Positions 1 to 10,244 of a stretch of 64,000 nt of DNA are shown one piece after another. This DNA comes from Brachionus manjavacas (lineage: Eukaryota > Rotifera > Eurotatoria > Ploima > Brachionidae), in contig JAHQIY010000015.1 in the NCBI GenBank assembly GCA_019054805.1, forward strand, positions 256,001-320,000. Reading direction: 5' to 3'. Numbering within the stretch: the first letter of the stretch is position 1; every line of letters begins with the position of its first letter. The notes under the pieces are model-generated. The model saw only the letters and a program-made list of their open reading frames with translations. It did not search any database and was not told where the DNA came from. The translations under genes were made by a program, and so were the position numbers.

Positions 1-305
1 CCTAAAATAAAAATACAAAAATTGGATGGATTATTACATTCTTTAGTTGTAAAATTACCATTGTTTCATAGAAAAATTGTCTTTTAACGTTTTTAAAACT
101 TTCAAATATCAAAATTAAAAGTCATGATGATATTTATTCTTTAAAATAACTATTTAAAAGCAAATTGTATGATTTTTTTCGATCCTTCCAAATTCTGATT
201 ATTCTTTTGATTATTGGCTTTTTATTTAGAAAAAATTGAAAAAAATGCAATAACTAAAAGGTTGTATTAATTAAAAAAGATATTTCTTATTAAATTAAAT
301 TAAGA
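1..305. other. AT-rich spacer, no gene seen
   Basis: Low-complexity A+T sequence. I see no convincing reading frame, repeat or RNA gene in it. Its last bases, TTAAGA just before the tRNA, recur in front of three other tRNA-Glu copies and may be part of the copied unit. Confidence 0.5.
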
Positions 306-377
306 TCCCATATGGTCTAGTGGTTAGGATTCCTGCCTTTCACGCAGGCGGCCCGGGTTCAATTCCCGGTGTGGGAA
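306..377 (+). tRNA. tRNA-Glu (anticodon TTC)
   Basis: A 72-nt cloverleaf. The acceptor TCCCATA pairs with TGTGGGA, the D arm contains GGTCTAGTGG, the anticodon loop is CTTTCAC with TTC, and the T loop is TTCAATT. It is identical to the other five tRNA-Glu copies in the window. A run of seven T follows within 4 bases and should serve as the Pol III terminator. It is tail-to-tail with the next copy. Confidence 0.95.
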
Positions 378-700
378 AATTTTTTTAAAAGTGAGAGCTT
401 TTCAAAAAAAATTTCCGGTATTTTTGAATTAATGAAAATGAAGATTTAACGATAATATAGGCACTAAAATCAGTTCAATATTAAAAATAATAATAAAATT
501 AAAATTTAACTCCCAATTTGAATATATTTTTCAGAATTTAAAAAAAATAGATAAAAAATTGAATTTTTTTACATTAAAGGGTAGATTTTTATTAGATGAA
601 AAATTTTTGAATCTTGTTAGATCTTGCTTGCTATGTTCATTTTTCGTTTAAGCTAAAAAAACAAGCAAGGCTTTCTAGACTGTAAAATATTAAAAAAGAT
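378..700. other. Spacer between two convergent tRNA-Glu genes
   Basis: 323 bp of A+T-rich DNA separate two identical tRNA genes that face each other tail-to-tail. No reading frame or repeat was recognised. Confidence 0.4.
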
Positions 701-772
701 TTCCCACACCGGGAATTGAACCCGGGCCGCCTGCGTGAAAGGCAGGAATCCTAACCACTAGACCATATGGGA
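701..772 (-). tRNA. tRNA-Glu (anticodon TTC)
   Basis: Identical over 72 nt to the copy at 306-377 but on the opposite strand. Upstream, on its own strand, lies TTAATTAAGA, shared with the next copy. Downstream is an A/T stretch ending in a T run. Internal A and B boxes are intact, so it is probably functional. Confidence 0.95.
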
Positions 773-1664
773 TCTTAATTAATTAAAAAAAGATAGCGTG
801 TATATAAGACAAAATGAAAATTTTAATCTACTGAAAATCGCTATCTGAAAATCAATGTTCTGTAATTCTTTTATTGATTAATTTAGACTTAAGAATTCAG
901 CTTAATAATTATCTCAATGAAAAAAAATGCTTCCTAATAAAACAAAAAATTATAATGGAAAATAAATTGGTTTATCAAATAATTTTCAAAATTAATTTTT
1001 TTAAAAAATCAAGCATTTAATTTTCAATATTTCCGAATACGATTATTTTTAAATTTTTTGTAATTTATAAAAGTCTCAGATCGAAGCCTTTTGGAAGTAA
1101 GAAATTTTTAGATTGTATTTTTAATTGTATCTTTCAAATTTTTTTGATAAATAATGAATAATTATTATCATAATTATTATATTAAAACAAAACGATTTTA
1201 TTTAAAATCGATTTTTGAAAAAAAAAGGCCTGTCCGTTAGAAATACCTAAAAGCTTTTTGAGTTACTTTCTAATTTTATTAAGAAAATATAACCATAATT
1301 TTAAAGATGAAAATGGAGATATATCCGATTATATTAGCTAAAATCAAAGTGGTATAGTGTAAAATCTTATGAATAATCTTTTGGTTAATTTTTTCAATAT
1401 TGGATGAAGTTTCCTTGAAGTGATTTTATGTTATCTGTTTAATAATATTTTTTAAATTGGTCAATCAAATCAAAGCGTGGGAATTGTGTTTTAACAAATT
1501 AATAATTTTCAAATTTTAATAACTTTTATTTTAAAAAGAATATCAAACTTGAAAATTATTTAGTATCAATTAAAAAAAAATTTATTAGCTTGAAAATTTA
1601 AAATTTTATTTAAAACATAAATTTTTTCAAAGTGTTTCGACTGCTTCACACTTTTAAAAAAATT
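773..1664. other. AT-rich spacer, nothing recognised
   Basis: About 0.9 kb of A+T-rich sequence with homopolymer runs and no supported gene. One part near 1140-1190 is almost pure A/T. Confidence 0.4.
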
Positions 1665-1736
1665 TTCCCACACCGGGAATTGAACCCGGGCCGCCTGCGT
1701 GAAAGGCAGGAATCCTAACCACTAGACCATATGGGA
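1665..1736 (-). tRNA. tRNA-Glu (anticodon TTC)
   Basis: The third identical tRNA-Glu. Its 5' flank (TTAATTAAGA read on its strand) matches the copy at 701-772. Its 3' flank (AAATTTTTTTAAAAGTG) matches the copy at 306-377. This suggests that the copies moved with a little flanking DNA. The T run is a plausible terminator. Confidence 0.95.
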
Positions 1737-2410
1737 TCTTAATTAATTATAATAAGTTAATATTAATATTATCTACAAGAATTAAGAAAATCTAACCGGG
1801 ACCCAAAAATGGCTGCCCGAAATTTCAATGGAAGAAAAAATCATGATTAAATTGAGATGAAATTTTTAAAATTTGACTCTTTTTATAATACCTTATTCAA
1901 AATTTTGTTTTTTTTTTTTACAAAATAATCTTTTTCCATAATTGACCCTAACTTTATAATACTTTGTCCTCGATCATTCAAGCTTAATTACTAGCTCGAC
2001 GTAGCACTCTTAAGAAAAATTTTAAATTTATTTTTCTGATGATTTTTCAGAATTTGAGTTTAATTTTTAAATATCATTTGATCAAGATTACATGTTGACT
2101 TGAAATTTTGCACTCTTATTTTATTGATCGTGGTTTTTTAATTAAATGACCTTTTGAAAATTAAAATTGTAATTTTACAGGCGTTTTTCTAGTAACATGA
2201 TATTAAATTTACTTTAATTACAATAAAAAGCATATCATTCTAAGCCAAGTGCTTTAGCTTCAATTCAGCTGTACAATACATAAAGCTAAGTAGAAAATGT
2301 TTGAGAATGTCTGAAAACAAGAACAATAAAAACAATAAAAAAAATATTTTTCAAGGTCCATTTATTTTTTATTTTTTATACAACTACATGTTCAAATACC
2401 TTAAAAAGGT
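1737..2410. other. Spacer and 3' flank of the coiled-coil gene
   Basis: No gene was recognised. The end nearest 2411 is the 3' flank of the minus-strand coiled-coil gene and holds AATAAAAA-type polyadenylation-like sequence in that orientation. Confidence 0.35.
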
Positions 2411-3646
2411 TTAATTAAAAAAATTAAAAACATTTTTCTTCAATGGTTTAATGGGAGGCAATGGCGACGACTGTTGATTAGAAGAAACTTGGTTTGTTGG
2501 CGGCGAAGTGACCAAATTAGCAAAATATTTTTCTCTTTCTTGTTTAAGCTGATTAAGTTCTCTTCTAATAGAAACAAATTCTTTAAAATTAAAATTTTTT
2601 AGATCTGATTTGTAGCGGTCGATCTCCTTTTGGAGCATGATCATTGTTTCGGCTAAGCTTTTTAATTCGGCCTCAAGACTCTCCTTGTTTTGTTTCAGAT
2701 CATAATTTTCTTTTTCCAGTCTCAAACACTCATCCATAAATTTTTCAACAGAATTTTTATTTTTCGCTTCCATTTGTTCAATTGTCAATTTAAGCTTTTC
2801 ACCTAATTCCAAGCTTTCATTCAAACTCTTGCTCAAATCGATAACTTTGGCATTTGCGTCCTCCAAATCTTTTTGTCTTTGATCCAAATTTTTTATCAAC
2901 TCATCATTTTCTATCTTTAATAAACTATAATTTTCTTTAAAAAATTTCAGCTCATCTAATTCATGGTCTAGTTTTATATTCAATTTTAAATATTCCTCTA
3001 GTTTAGTATTGGCGGTATCTATTGCTTGTTGAGTATCTGCTAATCTTTTGCCAAGATCTTCGTTTTGTATTTTAAGGTCTGTAATTGTTGTCTCATAATT
3101 TGTCCGTTCTTGCTCACGTTCATGTTTAATAGCCTCGATTTCAGCCTTTAATTTTTCAATCATATCTTTATCTGTCCAATAATCTCCATCACATTGAGTT
3201 TCGTTGTCACTTTTAGGAATGATAATTGCTGTTTTTTCTTTTATAATGACCACAGGTGAAGGTGGGGGTAGAGGGGTTGGCATTTTGGGCAAAAGGATCT
3301 CAAAATCAGCTTGGCACTCTTTAGTTTCCATTGCAATTGTGTCTTCCTTGATTTCTTCAATTGGTGGTGTACGTAGTGGTTCTGTGCATGTAGACTGGTC
3401 ATTTCTATCAACAATTGGCAAAAATGACTTATACTCTAAATAATTTTCAAGTTCACTTTCGACAATTTCGAGTCTTTGTCGCAGTTGTTTATTTTCGTTA
3501 AGGCAGTGGCGGAGTTTTTTGAGAGTTTCGATTTGGCGATTTTGATTCCGGACCGAGAATTCGGAACTGATGTCATTTTGATTAAGATTTATCGAATCTG
3601 AATCTGATTCAGTTAAAATACTTTCATCACTAAGGTTATCGTCCAT
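2411..3646 (-). CDS. Coiled-coil protein of unknown function (411 aa)
   Basis: A single-exon frame. I take the ATG at 3646 (MDDNLSDES) because the open frame above it begins only with GTG. The N-terminus is acidic and rich in Ser and Asp. A first coiled-coil lies at about residues 38-70 and a long heptad-rich coiled-coil at about 165-370. Between them is a proline-rich linker (PTPLPPPSP). Three short motifs, STCTE, KECQAD and NETQCD, resemble dynein light chain LC8 target motifs, which often sit in such linkers beside coiled-coils. The C-terminus is short and basic. No catalytic domain or membrane segment is visible. It could be a cytoskeletal or centrosomal adaptor, but that is a guess from architecture alone. 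Base composition is far less A+T-biased than the flanks, which supports a real gene. Confidence 0.7.
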   Translation of the reverse strand: MDDNLSDESILTESDSDSINLNQNDISSEFSVRNQNRQIETLKKLRHCLNENKQLRQRLEIVESELENYLEYKSFLPIVDRNDQSTCTEPLRTPPIEEIKEDTIAMETKECQADFEILLPKMPTPLPPPSPVVIIKEKTAIIIPKSDNETQCDGDYWTDKDMIEKLKAEIEAIKHEREQERTNYETTITDLKIQNEDLGKRLADTQQAIDTANTKLEEYLKLNIKLDHELDELKFFKENYSLLKIENDELIKNLDQRQKDLEDANAKVIDLSKSLNESLELGEKLKLTIEQMEAKNKNSVEKFMDECLRLEKENYDLKQNKESLEAELKSLAETMIMLQKEIDRYKSDLKNFNFKEFVSIRRELNQLKQEREKYFANLVTSPPTNQVSSNQQSSPLPPIKPLKKNVFNFFN

Positions 3647-4678
3647 TATTTTCACAAAGGCTTAAATTTCAAATCACCACTCAAAGTAATTTTCAATTTT
3701 TCTTACTTTTACATGTAACCATGGCAACAAAAAAAAGTGTTCATATGGCAAAAATTAATTAGCTATATTATTGAATAATTTTTTATTAATTGTATCGATG
3801 ATTTTTTTCAATTTAATATTGAAAGATTAAAATTTTATATAATTATTTATTTATTAATAAACAAATTTAAAGAGTTAGAATAAAATAAGTATCCTCTCAA
3901 CCATCCTTAATGGGTCTTGGCGTTCCTCAAGGATCAGTTTAAGGTTCCTTTTTATTCTTAATTTTTATTTCTAAGACAAACTTTTGTCTAAATTTTTAGA
4001 GGAATTAAAGGTTTTTAGATATTCCTGTATCCTGCCAACCTATTTTTTGAAAAGCATTCAAGAAACTTATTTATGTTTCATTCCGAAAAAGAAAAGTTAA
4101 TATTTTAAAATATGTATTCGACAATACTTTTGATCTATTCAAGAATATGAATTCAAGGAAATATATTTTATTGTGTGAAAAGACCATATTATTTTTAAAC
4201 CAAATTTTTACATTTTTTAATAATAAAATTATTACTGTTTGGAGTCAATTCTAAAGATTTTTAAAAATCAACAAAAAAAATTTTAAAGCATCAATTTTTA
4301 TTAAATTTATCAAATTACATTTATAAAAAGAAAATATGATATCCAATTTTAAAAATAGAACCGAAAAAATTTTGCAAAAAAATAAGGATTAAGAACCAGT
4401 TGTTAAATTTATTAATTTTCCTCTATTTTATTAAAAGACAATTGAAAATGTCGAGTTATATTAAATTTTGGTAAAATTTTCAGCAAAAATTAAATAATTT
4501 AAAATTAAATATTTGAATCCCGTATTTGAGCCAATGTTATCTGTTTGCCATTCATTAAAACCTTAATAGACACTTTATTTTAGAGAAATATATAATAATA
4601 ATGAAGCAGAAATTAAAGAAAAATATTTAAAAACCAACATATTTCGGGGCAAACTTTACATGATAACATGCTTAAAAT
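3647..4678. other. Spacer with a reverse-transcriptase relic near 3890-3990
   Basis: Mostly A+T-rich and non-coding. The stretch 3890-3990 is listed separately as a retrotransposon relic. Polyadenylation-like AATATATAATAATAATG lies just past the end of the DEG/ENaC gene. Confidence 0.4.
3890..3995 (+). pseudogene. Non-LTR reverse-transcriptase relic
   Basis: The plus strand reads LMGLGVPQGSV, a stop, then GSFLFLIFI. This matches the conserved RT block GVPQGSVLGPLLFLIYIND of non-LTR elements, with a stop where Leu is expected. Nothing convincing continues on either side, so it is a short, dead fragment. Confidence 0.6.
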
Positions 4679-6076
4679 TTAATTTTCAGATTTTACATCA
4701 GTTTTCTTTTTTAAAAATATCATTAGAAAAATTTGAAACATTATTTCTATTATTTCAACAAGTGTAAGTACACTTATGCCAAGAAAAAGCCCTGCTACCC
4801 CGCCAATGCCAGAAATTAGTCCAACAAAATCCAACCTTGGCTTCTCCGTAATTGAAGTATAGCCCAAACTTTTGTAATAAATATTCACCACAGCAAAATC
4901 TTGTCCATTGACACTTTTATTGAAATAAACTGAATCTAAGCCTTCATATTTTGCTAATGCATCTTCATATTGTGAATTTGAAAACTCACTCAATGTAACT
5001 GTTTTGTCAATTAAAATTCCATCACATCCCAAAGGACATTTTTGCTCACATTCTAGAAATAAAAGCTTGTCGAAAACCTTTATTATGATATTCCACATGC
5101 ATCCATTATGTAAATTACATGAATTTGAATCATAGAAACTTGGCAAACTATCAAAAGAGCATGAACATCCATCAATTATGTACTTCTGTAAACACTGAAA
5201 AACACATAAAGTCTGGCTATAGCCTCTAGCATTTTTATGAACTATTTTAAAAAATTCAGAGTCATAACTGTTTATATCATTTGTATTACCATCACAGTTG
5301 CTATAAGGTTTATGTTGAGATTCATAAAATGTTCTTGATAGAGCAATGTTTGTCTCTGTCTTTGGTCCAACAGTAAGCTCATCTAATGGATAAGCAGTTT
5401 GATTGTGAACAAAGATAAGTGCACCAGAGTTTGGGCTCATAAATTTCAAACTATCTGGAACACTTATATTTAAAATTAATCTTAATCCCATTAATCTGTC
5501 TGACAACATTGTTCTTTTTAAGTCAGTTCTTTGGCCAAAATAATTAAATCCGGTATTAAATTGATAGCAATTTCCATAATGAGGATGAAAAAAATATTTT
5601 AATTTTGTTAAATTAAACTTTTCTCCTTCGAAACGACAATCTATAATAAGTTTTTCCACTGAGTCACCAAATCTATTAGTTATATTTTTAAATTTTGGTT
5701 GTTTTGATTCAATTTTTGCCATCGAAAACAAATCGCCTGTGAGTGGATTTAGATTATTTGAATAAGAACTAATGTTATTAATAAACTCTATTGAATAATT
5801 CGTGGTAAAGTAATTCAGATTACAAATGGTTACAGCTGGAAATATTGGATAGAATTCGCTTATGATTCTCATTGTAGTGGTAACTTCATAATTTAAGTAA
5901 TTGACTATGTTTTGAATTATAAGATAGCAGCAAATTCCGGTTGACAATAGTGTAAAAAAGATCCACATAATTCTGATCGAGGCATTTTTGGATTTGATTA
6001 TATTTGGAAAGCCGTGGCTAGTAGAAGAAATAAGAATGTCACTTAATGTGTTTTTGACTCTTTTTTTTAACTCCAT
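4679..6076 (-). CDS. DEG/ENaC family sodium channel subunit (465 aa)
   Basis: An intronless frame with an ATG start. It shows the full degenerin/ENaC layout: the gating His-Gly motif (H21-G22 in STSHGFPN), a first membrane helix at about 33-58, the post-TM1 motif FPAVTICNLNYF (79-90), an extracellular domain with a Cys-rich region (CVFQCLQKY, CSCSF, CEQKCPLGC), and a second membrane helix at about 420-455. That helix holds the selectivity-filter motif GIS (433-435) followed by LTLVE. Subunits of this family form trimeric, amiloride-sensitive Na+ channels gated by protons, peptides or force. The ligand cannot be read here. The length is close to a minimal family member. A paralogue lies at 10245-11645 on the same strand, so the two probably arose by local duplication. 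Confidence 0.93.
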   Translation of the reverse strand: MELKKRVKNTLSDILISSTSHGFPNIIKSKNASIRIMWIFFTLLSTGICCYLIIQNIVNYLNYEVTTTMRIISEFYPIFPAVTICNLNYFTTNYSIEFINNISSYSNNLNPLTGDLFSMAKIESKQPKFKNITNRFGDSVEKLIIDCRFEGEKFNLTKLKYFFHPHYGNCYQFNTGFNYFGQRTDLKRTMLSDRLMGLRLILNISVPDSLKFMSPNSGALIFVHNQTAYPLDELTVGPKTETNIALSRTFYESQHKPYSNCDGNTNDINSYDSEFFKIVHKNARGYSQTLCVFQCLQKYIIDGCSCSFDSLPSFYDSNSCNLHNGCMWNIIIKVFDKLLFLECEQKCPLGCDGILIDKTVTLSEFSNSQYEDALAKYEGLDSVYFNKSVNGQDFAVVNIYYKSLGYTSITEKPRLDFVGLISGIGGVAGLFLGISVLTLVEIIEIMFQIFLMIFLKKKTDVKSEN

Positions 6077-6661
6077 TTGAAAATTGTTATTATTTTTAAA
6101 TCATTTTAAAAGTAAAAAGCTTGTTGGTGCAATTTTTTTATTAATAATTAATCATTAATCGGTTAATAAATTTTTTTACATTTTGATCATTATAAGTCTA
6201 AGTTATTTTTTTCTCATAAAAAAATCAAGTTTTAAGTTTTGATTTTAAATATATCAATAATCATAAATTATTTATAAATTGAATATAAAAAAATCATTTT
6301 TTCAAAAATTTCTATTATTTTGTTGGGTAAATTTAAAAGTTTAAGAAATTAATTTTGTAAAAAAAAGTAAAATATAAATATAATTTTTTATTTTATATTA
6401 ATAGATTTTCTTTTTTATAAAATAAAAAAAGAACATATATTTTAACGAAATTCAATATAGAATGCAAAATTATTCGGTTCATTTTTTTTACTTTAAGAAC
6501 TAATTTTTAAATTAAAAAAAAATTTTGATTCTTTATCGTTTTGAAGTATTTAAATTTTGGCTGAATTTGAATACAGGAAGAAAAAAAAAGTTTTTCACCG
6601 AATTTAAAATACTAATAATTTTTTTAAAGCAAATTTAAATTTAAATATATATTTTTACTAA
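6077..6661. other. AT-rich spacer between DEG/ENaC and MACROD-type genes
   Basis: About 580 bp, almost pure A/T in places. I see no gene in it. It must hold the promoter of the channel gene and the 3' end of the MACROD-type gene, but no motif stands out. Confidence 0.4.
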
Positions 6662-7414
6662 TTAACTTTTTTTTGTTTGATTATTAATATTAAGATTAGT
6701 TCTCAATGGAAAAAATTTTTGCAAAAATTTATCATAAACCTGTTTGCTTTTTTCCATAAACAGACACAAAATAATTAAATCAAAGCTATCACTGTGCTTC
6801 TCGATATAACTTCGAATTTCATTTAGGGCTACAATTGAAGCTTTTTCATGAGGGTAGCCATAGATTCCAGTTGAAATACAAGGAAATGCAATTGTTCGAC
6901 AATTATTCTCACGAGCAATATCAAGACAATTCTGGTAACAATTTCTAAGAAATTCTGGTTTTTCACCAATCGGTCCAACTGTGTGTATTACATATTTAGC
7001 TGGGAGGTTATAGCCTGAAGTGATTTTGGCTAGACCAGTTCGGCATCCACCCAAAGTTTTGCATTCTTCTAAAAGCAACGGACCTGCGGCTCTATGTATG
7101 GCACCATCTACACCACCACCTCCTAGCAAAGAATTGTTTGCAGCGTTAACAATAGCATCAATTTCGAGTGTAGTTATGTCACCTTCAAAAATAGATATTT
7201 TGTTATTTAATCCTGGGCTTGTTGCACAACATTCATTTAAATTTTCAAATCTAAGTTCACTTTTTTCAAAATACTCAGGCCATTTTATTAATTTTTCTAT
7301 CGTTATATACTTTTCTTTACATTTGTACAATTTACGCTTATCTTCTAGTGGCATACTCAAGTATTTGGTACGATTTTTGGCCACATTTTGAAGTTTTTCC
7401 AGCATTTTGCTCAT
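6662..7414 (-). CDS. MACROD-type macro domain ADP-ribose glycohydrolase (250 aa)
   Basis: A single-exon frame with ATG at 7414. An N-terminal helical stretch (PLEDKRKLYKC, about residues 22-45) matches the extension in front of the macro domain of MACROD1/2. The macro domain follows at about 70-240: FEGDITTLEIDAIVNAAN, then LLGGGGVDGAIHRAAGP (the ADP-ribose loop), YVIHTVGP, and AFPCISTGIYGYP (the second phosphate loop). The MacroD group removes mono-ADP-ribose from acidic side chains of proteins and also hydrolyses O-acetyl-ADP-ribose. All the loop residues I know to be important are present, so I expect activity. No mitochondrial targeting peptide is obvious, so a cytosolic or nuclear place is more likely than the MACROD1-type mitochondrial one. 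A MACROD1/MACROD2 split cannot be assigned. Confidence 0.93.
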   Translation of the reverse strand: MSKMLEKLQNVAKNRTKYLSMPLEDKRKLYKCKEKYITIEKLIKWPEYFEKSELRFENLNECCATSPGLNNKISIFEGDITTLEIDAIVNAANNSLLGGGGVDGAIHRAAGPLLLEECKTLGGCRTGLAKITSGYNLPAKYVIHTVGPIGEKPEFLRNCYQNCLDIARENNCRTIAFPCISTGIYGYPHEKASIVALNEIRSYIEKHSDSFDLIILCLFMEKSKQVYDKFLQKFFPLRTNLNINNQTKKS

Positions 7415-8199
7415 TTTGATGATTCAAAACAAATTAAATTTTATTAAAATAAAACTGAATATGCAGTAGATATTATCATAAAAATTAATAAAAAAAGCTA
7501 ATTCCGGACAACAAGTTCTTGATTATGATCACATGATCAAAACATAATAGATTTGAATCAAATAAAATGATGAAATTAGCTTTTTTTAATTTTAAAAAAA
7601 ACATTTTTTTTAAACTGATCTTTAATTGATTCTTCTAAAATCTTTATATGAAAACTATAAAGATAGATTTAAAATTCATATTTAGGTATCCAGATTTAGT
7701 CTCAAACAAACACTTTAGCTAATATTTTAATATTAATTAAAATATGTAATAGCGAAACAAAGTTTAATTTTGTATGAAAAATTTAAAATTAATAATTAAG
7801 ATTTTATTTTACTTTAGATAAAAATTAATTTAAATTATCTCTAATTACTGATTAAAAAGTCACGTTTATTAAAGTTTAATCATTTATTATTAAAAAAAAA
7901 TATAAAAAACTTTTCATTAAATACAAAACTAATAATTTTGGTTTGAAATTTACATATGATCATGAACTTCTACATAAAAAATTTAGTTTTTTTATTTTAA
8001 AAATTTTTTAATATAAAAAGATAATAGATTTTAGATAAATTTTGGTCTCATTCAAAATATGCTGCTCGAAAGATTTTTGAATAAGTAAAAAAATTAAAGA
8101 TTTTTTTAAGTTAATAATGCTTGAGACTTTATAAGTTGGTTAATAAATATAATTTAAAAGCTTCGTTGTAATATTTAAATTTTAAAAAAATAAATAAAA
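7415..8199. promoter_or_regulatory. Divergent promoter region between MACROD-type gene and MRPS26
   Basis: The two genes start back-to-back, so this 785-bp A+T-rich gap should hold both promoters. No TATA box, initiator or other named motif can be told apart from the background composition. This call rests on gene orientation alone. Confidence 0.35.
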
Positions 8200-8913
8200 A
8201 TGCTAAAATCTGCGACAAATTCAGTTTTTAATTCATTTAAAAGTCTCAGTATTGAACAGACCCGTTCGATCCGTCTTCGTAAACCCCCATGGGTACCTCG
8301 AGCCAAAAACAAACGCTTCTGGATTCCACCGCTAAAACAACAAGACAGAGAGGAATATAACTATATGATGCCAATATGGAATAAGTATAAAGCCGAAATG
8401 CGATCTGTTTATCTTTTATTTAAGACAGTAGCTAAGTTTTCGGACAAAGAATCAGCAAAAGCCCAGGAAGAAAAAAAAAAGCAAATTGAAAAAGAAAATA
8501 AGCTGTTAGAAGAGAATGAGAAAGTGAATGCTGAAATCTTAAAGAATCAACTGGAGGAAGAAAATTTTAAGCTTGAAGCTAAAAAGAAAGAAGCTGAGTT
8601 AGACTTTATAAAACAAAAGAAAATTGAAGAACTCTATCTTACCAAGGCTAATAAAATAGTTGACAAATTAATCGAAAAATCAAAAAGTTTTATTGATCCA
8701 AATAATCTGGAATATGAAATTGAAAAAGCATTGAATGAAAGGTATGACCACAATTTTTCGATTGATTCAAGTGGAAGATTTTTCAAGGCAAAAACAATCG
8801 TGACTAAATCAGAAGCGTTCGATCCAAAATTTATTCCTAAATCGGATCAGTCAATTCTACCTGTCACATCTTTACAGCAAAAAAATCCTGAATTAGCTGA
8901 AACAAGTCCATAG
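8200..8913 (+). CDS. MRPS26: Small ribosomal subunit protein mS26, mitochondrial (237 aa)
   Basis: Intronless, ATG at 8200. An N-terminal stretch with Ser, Lys and Arg and no acidic residues up to about residue 18 suits a mitochondrial presequence. The middle (about 85-170) is a long charged helix rich in Lys and Glu, as in mS26. The C-terminal block (SFIDPNNLEYEIEKALNER followed by YDHNFSIDSSGRFFK) aligns with the human mS26 ending NFITRENLEARVEAALDSR and YNWAI. A YMMPIWNKYKAEMRSVY block near residue 55-75 fits the human segment FFVLMERYQHYRQTVRAL. mS26 is an animal mitoribosome-specific protein of the small subunit. The extra C-terminal tail of about 35 residues is Ser/Pro/Lys-rich and not seen in the human protein. 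Divergent from MACROD. Confidence 0.85.
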   Translation: MLKSATNSVFNSFKSLSIEQTRSIRLRKPPWVPRAKNKRFWIPPLKQQDREEYNYMMPIWNKYKAEMRSVYLLFKTVAKFSDKESAKAQEEKKKQIEKENKLLEENEKVNAEILKNQLEEENFKLEAKKKEAELDFIKQKKIEELYLTKANKIVDKLIEKSKSFIDPNNLEYEIEKALNERYDHNFSIDSSGRFFKAKTIVTKSEAFDPKFIPKSDQSILPVTSLQQKNPELAETSP

Positions 8914-10244
8914 GAATATAGTTTAAAATATTGAAAAATATAAACAATTAGTAAAAAAAATAAAAATGTTTGAAAATAAGTATTTTATTTGAGATTTTCT
9001 AACTGATAGATCTTTTTAATTTTTTTCAGTTGAAATTTTTGAAGTAAAAGTTAGTTGTGAATTAAATTTTATACCCCGAAAATTGATTTCTATATGTTGC
9101 CTCGATTTTTTTCGTTTAAAATCTTTAGACTAAAACCAGTACTTTAATAAGTAAAATAATTTTTTTTTTTCAAATCTTGTCACAAACTTATAAAATTTGA
9201 CACGTAAATTCATTTTAATCATTTCTCATAATTTCCAAACCATTCCAAATAATACCTATTTACCTAAAATTCACCCATTTATCCCCAATACTTTTGAATT
9301 AATCAATCTAAAATCGAACATGCTTCATCAAATAAATATTATTTATAATTTTTTTTTTAATTTTAAATCACGGTCATTTAATTCTTCCTGATTTTTAGTA
9401 GAGTGAAATTCATAATTTCATTTCAAATTTTCCTTTTTTTAAATATTTTTTAGCAGTTAACGGTTGAAATAATATTATTTTCATTTTATTAAAGTCAGCT
9501 GTAATTTACTTAGATATTTGGCTAACTTGTGAAATTTTTTCAATGTAAATATGTCATGATTGTTTGCTTAAAATTTTAAAATGATATAGGTAAAGAATTT
9601 TTTTTTGATTGACAATGGGGTTTAATTATTTATAAATGGATAGATTATTCTTTTTATTAGTATTTTGAATAGAAAAGCAATCAGTTTATAAACTGTATAA
9701 CGATTTTGCTGCGAAAAATTGATATTAGATATATATTTCTTTAAAAAAAACTTAATATTATTCTAGTAAATTAAGAATTTCTGGGGCAATTGAGTTATTT
9801 TTGTAAAATTGATCTTGCCTTTGTTTTAGTAGAATATGTGAATAGAATAAACATAGAATAATTAAAAAATTTTAAAAAGAGTGGAATATAAATAATAATA
9901 ATAATATGCTCTTTTTCTATCCTAGCGAATAATAGGTGAGGGGCTCATCTCTTTTTGCATTACCTTTAGGCAAAGGCTCCCATCTGACTCAAAGGTTAAT
10001 GCATCCGGTTAATGATCTTTACCGCAGTTATACCCTCGATCCTCTGCTTTCATGACTAACACACAAACCTTTCGCCTGAACGGGCAAGTGTTGTATTATT
10101 TAAGTAATTTAATTTGGAGGCGAGTTACTTTAAAACAAAAATTAAAAACAGGATGTAATCATAATAAGATAAATAAATTTTTCTATATGTTTATTAAAAA
10201 ATTTATCATAATTTTTAATATTTAAAAAACATTAAATTTAAAAT
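8914..10244. other. Spacer with one dispersed repeat
   Basis: A+T-rich DNA between MRPS26 and the second DEG/ENaC gene. The only structure I can support is the family C repeat at about 9912-10030, listed separately. Short open frames here lack ATG starts and look random. Confidence 0.4.
9912..10030 (-). repeat. Dispersed repeat family C, diverged copy
   Basis: Read on the minus strand, this block runs from GCGGTAAAGATCATTAACC through AGATGAG to CTAGGATAGAAAAAGAGC and then (ATT)n. It matches in order, though diverged, the inverted pair at 42832-42946 and 43471-43573. The simple-repeat end suggests a retroposed 3' tail or SINE. Confidence 0.55.

Noticed and set aside
3204..3443. Plus-strand open frame with Gly/Val-rich sequence
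   Set aside because: It mirrors the proline-rich linker of the coiled-coil gene on the other strand.
9197..9391. Short open frame after MRPS26
   Set aside because: Starts with TTG, low complexity, no similarity that I can see.
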